This document shows positions 4,737-10,421 of a DNA stretch of 10,421 bases, piece by piece; the stretch's first letter is position 1, and the number at the start of each line of letters is the position of its first letter. The DNA lies in contig CATPCK010000766.1 in the NCBI GenBank assembly GCA_955652655.1, forward strand, positions 1 through 10,421, written 5' to 3'. This DNA comes from an uncultured Ktedonobacteraceae bacterium (GTDB taxonomy: Bacteria; Chloroflexota; Ktedonobacteria; Ktedonobacterales; Ktedonobacteraceae). The translations under genes and the position numbers were made by a program. The notes below the pieces were generated by a model that worked only from the letters and a program-made list of their open reading frames with translations, did not search any database and had not been told where the DNA came from.

Positions 4737-7211
4737 ATGCTATCAACAAGGCACTCGTCAAATAGCACTCAAGAGCAGAAAAGATCATTGACACACACAC
4801 AATCTCAACGAATGCTCATGAGGAGGGCAACACTACCTATGGACGCTATGAATGAAGTGATGATCGCTCCAGACTTCCTGGCATTGGGTCTGGGCGGAAC
4901 GAACATGATGTCTATGTTGTGGACCGTGGCAATGGGCCGACAGGCGGTGGGTGTCGAGATGCGTGGCGATCCCTTTCTCGGCGTGCATTGGAACATCCGT
5001 GAAGACTTTTATCACCAACTCGGCCTGATCGACCAGATGATGCTAGAACGATACGGCGAGGCGCGGCTGCCTCGTCGGGGAGATGGACGGATATTCCGCC
5101 TCGCGGAGTGTTTCTACAGCGCACAGACCGTCGCTGGAGACATCGTCGCGGATGAGATCATCGACGGCTACGACACAGACCAGCATATCGTGGGAACCAT
5201 CCACCACGTCGAATTCATCGACGACCGCTGGCGGGACGGCCTGCCGAACCGGGTCATTACGTTGTTGGAGCCGCCCACGCCACCGGATCGACCAGATCCT
5301 CGAAAGATCCGCACCTCTATGGTGGATGTGCTCGATGGCCCGTCCACGTTCCAGGCTGAGGCTGCGTCCATCCAGAAATTGCTGCGCCGCTACCTGGAGA
5401 TGATCGAACGGCTGGATCGGGAAAACAACTACAAGCCCCGGGTCCAGCTGTTCACTCACCACCGTGTGGTCCCGGCTGATGGCGATGGTTTCATCCACTG
5501 TCTCGATGGTCGCAAGCGGATTCGCATCGAGGCCCTCCAGGAATTCGACTTCAAGGGGCAGTTCGTCCGTGTGCGTGAACCGGGCAGCGAGGTCATTGAC
5601 CTCGGTGTACCCGAGCTGTTCATGATAGCCCAGGGGTTTAGCAGTACTGACGCGAAACGTCTGGGATTCGAGCAACAGGACGTTGAGGTCGATCATGGAG
5701 ACGGACGTGGAGCAGTGGTGGCGCAAGCGGACTTTCTGGCTGGCCTGCTCGACGTGCTCATCGGCGGTCGCCTGCGCCGGCGCATCTCCTCCGAGTTCGA
5801 CCAGGATGGCAAGGAATACTGGGCGCGGCAGATCGCTGTAGGCCATGAGAATGATCCAGAGGTAGGCTGGGTGCTGGTTCAGGTTCCAGACTTCAAAATC
5901 TTCAATCCCATCGAGTTGGGACTCCTGCCAGCAGGGACCGACCCCGATTCGCCCGAATTCTTCGCTTCCTATCAACATTTGATCTACAACTACTACATGG
6001 AGCAGGCCGCAGACATCCTTGAGATTCCCAAACAAGAGCTTATGAAGGTCCAGATGATCTATGGACCGACCCTGTTCAGTCTCGTCGAGCGGGTCGGAGC
6101 CGACCCCCTGATCGCTGCCAATGGCGTGGTCGCCGGCGATTCCTTCGGCAATGGTCACTTCCTGACCAGTGGTGGCGCGATGACGGGGATGATCGGGCAC
6201 AGCGCCCGCGTCCTCGAGTATTGGCGGTCGCGGGATGCGGGCACCTCACCGGATGATGCTATGCGACGACTCGCAGATAGCATCAGAGAAGACACGCACG
6301 CCTGGCTTCAGGTGAGCGCGAAGGAATACAGCCAGGCCGTCCCAATCAACTTCGGTGCGCAACGCATCGAACAAATCAGTAAGGCGAGCGGTATCGACAC
6401 GAGCGCGCGCGCCAACGCTATCGATGCAGCTCGACGGCAGCGCCACGCACTTATTCCGCTGGACCCATCCAACTGGAGACGACTATTCGTGCGCAATGGC
6501 AAAGTGCTCTCGTCCCTGCCGGAGCTCGGCGCCGTCCACCCGCAGCAGCATTCTCCGCAGGTAGCTGCTTTGCTGGCAGCGTTGAAAGCGTTGCCACCCA
6601 CGCCCGAGCCAGGGAGCGCAGATCAAGACCTGGCAGAAGCCGAAAAGACCCTGCTCAAGTTAATGCCCAACAAAACTCAGAAATTGACAGAAGCCGAGCA
6701 AACCATGCTCAGGTCAGTGCTCACCATAGATCAGGAACCAGTAGAAGGCGAGCAGACCCTGATCCGGTCCCTGGCCGAGAGCAAACCACTCAACAGCAGG
6801 ACGCGGGCACTGGGCAACAGCAGACCGCGGGCGCTGGGAGACGCGAAAATCCACGCCTTTCTGGACATTGAGCAGGACGGACGGATTGTGCGAAGTATCC
6901 CCATCAAAGAGAACTCTGTGATTGTCGGGCGGGTCGATCCCAAGCGCGGGATCACGCCAGAGATTGACCTCACACAGTTCGACACCTTGAGCACAGTCTC
7001 GCGCCAGCACGCGCGGATTCACCTTGAGAAAACCCTCTTCTCTATCGAAGATCTCAAGAGTCGCAATAAGACGCGGCTGGGCGAATTGACGTTAACCCCG
7101 CTCAAGCCGGAATTGCTCCAGAACGGAGATGTGGTAAGCTTTGGTTCGGTCAAGGCCACCTTTCGCCTGCCTGGAACGAGCGAGTTACCCACGCCCTGGT
7201 CGCAGTCGTAG
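4737..7211 (+). CDS. Rossmann-fold flavoprotein-like protein fused to a C-terminal FHA domain
   Basis: An 824-residue fusion of unknown function. Residues 46-60 (FLALGLGGTNMMSML) form a strand, a glycine turn (G51, G53, G54) and a helix as in FAD/NAD(P)-binding Rossmann folds, and AVGVEMRGDPF follows where the second strand and its acidic end are expected. A later stretch, GDSFGNGHFLTSGGAMTG (467-484), resembles the GD-containing second FAD motif of flavoprotein oxidoreductases. Residues 632-685 are three 18-residue repeats. The FHA domain (about 710-812) shows GR (731-732), SRQHAR (755-760) and RNKT with N777, the phosphothreonine-binding signature, so it should bind a phosphorylated partner or its own linker. 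The ATG at 4737 lacks a ribosome site; ATG 4839 (residue 35) has GGAGGG 11 bases upstream and sits just before the fold, so the first 34 low-complexity residues may not be translated. The cofactor is inferred, not proven. Confidence 0.85.
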   Translation: MLSTRHSSNSTQEQKRSLTHTQSQRMLMRRATLPMDAMNEVMIAPDFLALGLGGTNMMSMLWTVAMGRQAVGVEMRGDPFLGVHWNIREDFYHQLGLIDQMMLERYGEARLPRRGDGRIFRLAECFYSAQTVAGDIVADEIIDGYDTDQHIVGTIHHVEFIDDRWRDGLPNRVITLLEPPTPPDRPDPRKIRTSMVDVLDGPSTFQAEAASIQKLLRRYLEMIERLDRENNYKPRVQLFTHHRVVPADGDGFIHCLDGRKRIRIEALQEFDFKGQFVRVREPGSEVIDLGVPELFMIAQGFSSTDAKRLGFEQQDVEVDHGDGRGAVVAQADFLAGLLDVLIGGRLRRRISSEFDQDGKEYWARQIAVGHENDPEVGWVLVQVPDFKIFNPIELGLLPAGTDPDSPEFFASYQHLIYNYYMEQAADILEIPKQELMKVQMIYGPTLFSLVERVGADPLIAANGVVAGDSFGNGHFLTSGGAMTGMIGHSARVLEYWRSRDAGTSPDDAMRRLADSIREDTHAWLQVSAKEYSQAVPINFGAQRIEQISKASGIDTSARANAIDAARRQRHALIPLDPSNWRRLFVRNGKVLSSLPELGAVHPQQHSPQVAALLAALKALPPTPEPGSADQDLAEAEKTLLKLMPNKTQKLTEAEQTMLRSVLTIDQEPVEGEQTLIRSLAESKPLNSRTRALGNSRPRALGDAKIHAFLDIEQDGRIVRSIPIKENSVIVGRVDPKRGITPEIDLTQFDTLSTVSRQHARIHLEKTLFSIEDLKSRNKTRLGELTLTPLKPELLQNGDVVSFGSVKATFRLPGTSELPTPWSQS
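4822..4827 (+). promoter_or_regulatory. Possible ribosome binding site for a downstream start at 4839
   Basis: GGAGGG is followed by 11 bases and then the in-frame ATG at 4839. The spacing is longer than ideal, but no comparable site precedes the ATGs at 4737, 4812 or 4818. Confidence 0.4.
6630..6791 (+). repeat. Three in-frame 54-base (18-residue) repeats in the FHA-protein linker
   Basis: Units are 6630-6683, 6684-6737 and 6738-6791 (residues 632-649, 650-667, 668-685). Each begins with a version of LAEAEKTLLKL, LTEAEQTMLRS or PVEGEQTLIRS, and the second half is variable. The threonines T638, T656 and T674 are exactly 18 residues apart in the pattern E-[KQ]-T-[LM]-[LI]-[KR]. Confidence 0.85.
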
Positions 7212-7252
7212 CTGCCCTTTAACTGAAAATATAGTTGCATACCGAGTGCTCC

Positions 7253-7293
7253 GGCGACTACCGAGAATCCTTGGTAGCCGCCAGATGTTTTTT
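7253..7293 (+). terminator. Intrinsic terminator after the FHA fusion gene
   Basis: GGCGACTACC (7253-7262) pairs with GGTAGCCGCC (7273-7282) with a single A-C mismatch across a 10-base loop, followed after a few bases by TGTTTTTT (7286-7293). It starts 42 bases after the stop codon at 7211 and fits a rho-independent terminator reading rightwards. Confidence 0.6.
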
Positions 7294-7333
7294 GGCTACT
7301 GCTCTGTCAAGCTTCAAGTGACGCGTTGGGGCC

Positions 7334-7358
7334 GGGCGACCGCAAGGGTCGCCCCTAC
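7334..7358 (-). repeat. REP-like hairpin with GTAG foot, downstream of the molybdoenzyme gene
   Basis: On the minus strand GTAG (7358-7355) directly abuts a perfect 8-bp stem GGGCGACC / GGTCGCCC with a five-base loop. It begins three bases after the stop codon of the molybdoenzyme gene. No T run follows in the leftward direction, so a REP-type element is more likely than an intrinsic terminator. It shares the start GTAGG[G/T]GC with the elements at 4104-4203 but not the inner stem sequence. Confidence 0.65.
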
Positions 7359-7361
7359 ATT

Positions 7362-9689
7362 TCATGATGCTGGTTTTGCTTCTCTCAGGGAGGCAAAGAC
7401 GCGCTCGGGCGTCATTGGGATCTGCGTCATTCGCACGCCGACCGCGTCCCTGATGGCATTGGCGATGGCCGCGGCCACCGGCACCACGGGCGGTTCGCCC
7501 ACACCTTTGGCGCCGAACGGACCAAGCGCAGACGGCACCTCTACCAGGAGCGGTGTGATGGTGGGCGCGTCCTGGCTGTGCGGTAGCGCGTAGTCCATCA
7601 GCGTCGAGGTGAGCAATTGTCCATCTTCGTCGTATGCCATTCCCTCCAAGAGCGCCCAGCCGATGCCCTGGACTACCCCGCCGTGGATCTGCCCCTCCAC
7701 CTCCGCCGGGTTAATGGCGCGCCCAACGTCCTGGGCCGCCACGTAGTCGAGCACGCGCACATCGCCCGTCTCAGCATCTACGGCGACTTTCGCCAGGTGC
7801 GCGGCGAACATAGGGGAGGAGACGCGATTGGCCGAGCGCCCGCGACCGAAGACTGGCTCGTAGGGAGCGCCGAAGCGCATCGAATTCGCTGCGATCTCCT
7901 GCAACGTGATAGACTTTTCTGGCACTCCCTTGACCATCACCTTTCCATCCCGCATCTCCATGTCTTCGGCGGCTGCCTCCAGCATCTCGGCCGCGATGGT
8001 AAAGATCTGGGTGCGCGCGTCACGTGCCGCCGCCAGCACTGCTGATCCCACCGTATAGATCGTCTTGCTGCCCGCAGAGAGGCCGCTGTAGGGCATAGAG
8101 TCGGTGCTGTCATGAGTCACGTTCACAGCTTCGGTCGGCAGGCTCAACTCCTCCGCGGCGATCAGGGCCAGCGAAGCGTCTGAGCCAGAGAGATCGACGC
8201 TGCCTACCACCACGGTAGTGGTGCCGTCTTGCTCCAGCCGACAAAGGGCTGCAGCAGGCTCCGTTCCACCAGGCCAGCCCCCAACGGCGAGACCTATTCC
8301 CACCTTCCAGCCCTTCAGTTCCTCTGGCGCTTGCTGCCTGGCCTGCACGCGCTGCGCCCATAACGGGTGCTGCTGGATCTGCTCAAGGCACTCTAGCAGG
8401 CCGATGCGCGGCCAGCGGCCACGCATGAGGTTCGGGTCGCCCTCTTTGAGGGCATTGATGCGACGGAACTGAAGCGGGTCCATCTCCAACTGCTGGCAGA
8501 GTTCCTGCACCGTCGATTCCAGGGCGAAGTAGGCCTGCGGACCGGCCGGGGCGCGATAGGCACCGGTACCAGGCTTGTTGGTCTGCACCACGTCGCAGCG
8601 GATGTCCAGGTTGGGACAGCGATAGACGCCGGCAAAATGGAAGCCGCTGAAGCCGGCCAGAGGATTGGGGTAGGCACCCGCATCGAGAATCATGCTGGCC
8701 TGGATAGCGGTGAGCGTCCCGTCCCTCTTCGCGCCGAGTTTGATGGTGATCACCGTCTGTGGCGCCGGGTTCCCGGCCAGCAGGTCTTCCTGGCGTGTGT
8801 AGACCAATCGTAGCGGCTTGCGCAGGCGATGCGCTACCGCCGCCGCCAGCGGCTCAAGCAGCGTCTCCTTCCCGCCGAATCCCCCACCAATCGGCACAGG
8901 CTCGACGCGCACCTGTCGCTCAGGCATCTTGAGCGCCTGGGCGACTGCCGAGCGCACATTGAATAACCCCTGCGTGCTAGGCCAGATCACCAGGTGATGG
9001 CCGGATGGGCTCGGCGCGACGGTGACCGAATGTGGCTCCATATAGGACTGGTGGACCGGGTGGGTGCGATAGCGGCATTCGACTACCACCTCAGCCTCGC
9101 GCAGACCAGCCTCGATATCACCCATCTTCAGAGGGGGTGTCTGGCTGACATTCGGCGAAATCCCCTCTCCCTCGACCGGTACGGCTCGAGGAATGCCTGC
9201 ATGCCCTTCTCCATTAGCAGCTTCGAGCGGACGGTGAGAGCGGGCTGGAGATGAATCTGGCTGTGTGGCGGCCTCGGGATCGATGACTACAGGCAGCGGA
9301 TCGTAATCGACGTCCACGGCGTCGGCTCCATCCCTGGCGCTCGCCTCAGTTTCGCCGACCACGATGGCCACAGGGTGTCCGCACCACACTACTTCATGCT
9401 GCGCCAGGGGAGATTGCGCGCGGGAGAGCATATCCATCTGGGCCATCCCCAGCGTTTCAGCAGTAAAAGCAGCTACAACACCTGGTATGGACAGGGCGGC
9501 CGACGTATCGATGTTCAGAAGACGTGCATGGGCATACGGGCTGGTGACCAGGCGCGCATAAAGCATACCTGGCAGCGCCTGATCTCCCGCGTAACGTGCC
9601 CTGCCGGTCACCTTATCGGGCCCGTCCTGGCGGGGGAGCGACGTGCCAACCAGGACAGGTTGCGCTTGCTGTTGCGTTGTTTGCGTCAA
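7362..9689 (-). CDS. Xanthine dehydrogenase/aldehyde oxidase family molybdopterin-binding subunit
   Basis: The catalytic molybdenum-cofactor subunit of a hydroxylase that oxidises an aromatic heterocycle or aldehyde using water; the substrate is unknown. The 775-residue protein has the N-terminal a/b-hammerhead domain (about 15-140) and then the MoCo-binding part: MEPHS (217-221), VPIGGGFGGKE (265-275), GAYRAPAGPQ (376-385), and FGAKGVGEPPV near the end with the catalytic Glu at about 732. The AYRCSFR loop of form I CO dehydrogenase is absent. An unusually long Ser/Pro/Gly-rich segment lies at about 143-180. The start is TTG (9689-9687) with a strong AAGGAGGA nine bases upstream; the next in-frame Met is residue 42, inside the hammerhead. 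The [2Fe-2S] and FAD subunits that normally complete the electron path are not encoded on either side, so they must be elsewhere or replaced. An F420-family gene lies 74 bp upstream on the same strand. Confidence 0.93.
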   Translation of the reverse strand: MTQTTQQQAQPVLVGTSLPRQDGPDKVTGRARYAGDQALPGMLYARLVTSPYAHARLLNIDTSAALSIPGVVAAFTAETLGMAQMDMLSRAQSPLAQHEVVWCGHPVAIVVGETEASARDGADAVDVDYDPLPVVIDPEAATQPDSSPARSHRPLEAANGEGHAGIPRAVPVEGEGISPNVSQTPPLKMGDIEAGLREAEVVVECRYRTHPVHQSYMEPHSVTVAPSPSGHHLVIWPSTQGLFNVRSAVAQALKMPERQVRVEPVPIGGGFGGKETLLEPLAAAVAHRLRKPLRLVYTRQEDLLAGNPAPQTVITIKLGAKRDGTLTAIQASMILDAGAYPNPLAGFSGFHFAGVYRCPNLDIRCDVVQTNKPGTGAYRAPAGPQAYFALESTVQELCQQLEMDPLQFRRINALKEGDPNLMRGRWPRIGLLECLEQIQQHPLWAQRVQARQQAPEELKGWKVGIGLAVGGWPGGTEPAAALCRLEQDGTTTVVVGSVDLSGSDASLALIAAEELSLPTEAVNVTHDSTDSMPYSGLSAGSKTIYTVGSAVLAAARDARTQIFTIAAEMLEAAAEDMEMRDGKVMVKGVPEKSITLQEIAANSMRFGAPYEPVFGRGRSANRVSSPMFAAHLAKVAVDAETGDVRVLDYVAAQDVGRAINPAEVEGQIHGGVVQGIGWALLEGMAYDEDGQLLTSTLMDYALPHSQDAPTITPLLVEVPSALGPFGAKGVGEPPVVPVAAAIANAIRDAVGVRMTQIPMTPERVFASLREAKPAS

Positions 9690-9698
9690 AGGGGAAAT

Positions 9699-9706
9699 TC
9701 CTCCTT
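9699..9706 (-). promoter_or_regulatory. Strong ribosome binding site deciding the TTG start of the molybdoenzyme
   Basis: The minus strand reads AAGGAGGA nine bases before TTG at 9689-9687. No in-frame ATG is near, so this site is the main support for a TTG start. Confidence 0.75.
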
Positions 9707-9763
9707 CTATGGTGCATCTATATAATTGCAGACTTCAAGCCGATGCACAGTACATCGGGTGGG

Positions 9764-10174
9764 TTATTTGGCTGGCCGTTCGAGTGCAATGACGGGAAGC
9801 TCGCGTGTCGTCTTCTTTTGATATTCGGCATAGGGAGGAAATACTTCTACTGCTCTCCTGAATGCCTGTTCTCGCTCATGGCCGGTGAGAATGCGGGCTG
9901 TGGTATCAAATTTCTCACTACCAACCTCAACCGTAACTTCCGGGTGAGCCAGCAGGTTGAAATACCACTCAGGATGTTTCGGATGGCCTCCTTTGGACGC
10001 TACTGCAAGTATGCGATCACCATCAGTCACAAGCATCAAGGGAGCTATGCGAGGTCGACCTGTTCTGGCTCCTGTGGTTGTCAGCAGAATTAAGGGTGCC
10101 CACCCTTTCACCTTGCCTCCATGGGCACGGAATTCCTCAATAACCGCTTTGTTTCGTTCATTCCAGTTATTCAT
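9764..10174 (-). CDS. Nitroreductase family deazaflavin-dependent oxidoreductase (Ddn/F420 family)
   Basis: A small split beta-barrel protein of the Ddn-like family, whose members typically use reduced F420 (some bind other flavins) to reduce quinones, nitro compounds or other acceptors. The hallmark segments are LLTTTGARTGRPR (31-43, numbered from a TTG one codon upstream) and SKGGHPKHPEWYFNLLAHPE (61-80). The length of about 136 residues is typical for the family. ATG at 10174-10172 is preceded by AGGAG (10188-10184) at nine bases; a TTG at 10177 is also possible with six. It lies 74 bp upstream of the molybdoenzyme and may be transcribed with it; the gap has no evident terminator. It hints that the organism makes F420, as some Chloroflexota and many Actinomycetota do. 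The substrate is unknown. Confidence 0.9.
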   Translation of the reverse strand: MNNWNERNKAVIEEFRAHGGKVKGWAPLILLTTTGARTGRPRIAPLMLVTDGDRILAVASKGGHPKHPEWYFNLLAHPEVTVEVGSEKFDTTARILTGHEREQAFRRAVEVFPPYAEYQKKTTRELPVIALERPAK

Positions 10175-10398
10175 CAATCAAATCTCCTCTTCAGCGTATT
10201 GAAAACCGAGAAAAATTGTAAGCAGGCCCACAATTATCTTTCTCTATTAGAAGAACATCTTTGCTCAGGGCAACTATTCCAATTGTTTTCCGTGTAGCGT
10301 AGCATATCCCCGGAATTTCCAGCACTCATCATTTAAGAATAGGGCTGTTACAAGGTCGTTTTTTGCCGCCTTCAACGGCAGGGAAGTGAGAGAGAAGA

Positions 10399-10417
10399 TC
10401 GGGGGCACAGCCCCCGA
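10399..10417. repeat. Perfect 8-bp GC-rich hairpin at the window edge
   Basis: TCGGGGGC (10399-10406) pairs exactly with GCCCCCGA (10410-10417) around the loop ACA. No T run is seen on the right before the window ends, and on the minus strand the hairpin is followed by GATCTTCTCTCTC, which is only a weak terminator tail. It may be a dispersed palindrome or the terminator of a gene outside the window. The rest of 10178-10398 shows no gene I can support. Confidence 0.5.
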
Positions 10418-10421
10418 ACCC

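Noticed and set aside
4788..4816. Perfect TTGACA (4788-4793) as a promoter for the FHA-fusion gene
   Set aside because: No -10 match at 16-18 bases (AATGCT is poor), and a transcript from it would start at or after the possible ribosome site at 4822.
5043..6200. 385-residue open frame on the minus strand inside the FHA-fusion gene
   Set aside because: It is a shadow of the real gene on the other strand: no family motifs, and the plus-strand protein has clear domain signatures.
9721..9726. TATAAT on the plus strand as a promoter -10 box
   Set aside because: No -35 partner at proper spacing and no plus-strand gene downstream; both flanking genes are on the minus strand.

Overview
The window is about 10.4 kb of bacterial chromosomal DNA with seven protein-coding genes I can support and two sizeable non-coding stretches. 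I see no rRNA, tRNA, CRISPR array or intact transposase. The mix suggests a soil-type Chloroflexota bacterium, perhaps of the class Ktedonobacteria: a flavin amine oxidase, an ECF-type sigma factor with a co-encoded membrane protein, an F420/Ddn-family protein, a xanthine-dehydrogenase-type molybdoenzyme, TTG and GTG starts, and GTAG-tagged palindromic repeats between genes. This placement rests on gene content and general resemblance, not on any marker gene.

Layout from left to right. (1) 78-1496 (+) is a flavin monoamine oxidase family protein. (2) 1745-2296 (+) is an ECF-like sigma factor. Its last codons overlap the GTG start of 2289-3416 (+), a single-pass membrane protein whose outer part is a 114-residue domain present twice. 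The pair looks like a sigma factor with its membrane regulator, but no zinc anti-sigma motif is present. (3) 3580-3984 (-) is a small VOC/glyoxalase-fold protein, convergent with that pair. (4) 3985-4736 has no gene. It carries two REP-like hairpins, a perfect 13-bp inverted repeat and an 11-bp inverted repeat that resembles IS21-type ends. (5) 4737-7211 (+) is a large protein with a Rossmann-like, flavoprotein-like N-terminal part and a C-terminal FHA domain, joined by a linker with three 18-residue repeats. It ends at a likely intrinsic terminator. (6) 7362-9689 (-) is the molybdenum-binding large subunit of a xanthine dehydrogenase/aldehyde oxidase family enzyme, without its usual small subunits next to it. 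A third REP-like hairpin lies just after its stop codon. (7) 9764-10174 (-) is a deazaflavin (F420)-dependent nitroreductase family protein, 74 bp upstream of the molybdoenzyme on the same strand.

The genes do not form one obvious pathway. Four are redox or small-molecule enzymes or enzyme-like proteins (amine oxidase, VOC, molybdoenzyme, Ddn family) and two carry signalling features (sigma/membrane pair, FHA fusion). The items most worth following up are the flavoprotein-FHA fusion with its threonine-bearing repeat linker, the REP-like elements, and the sigma factor with its duplicated-ectodomain partner.
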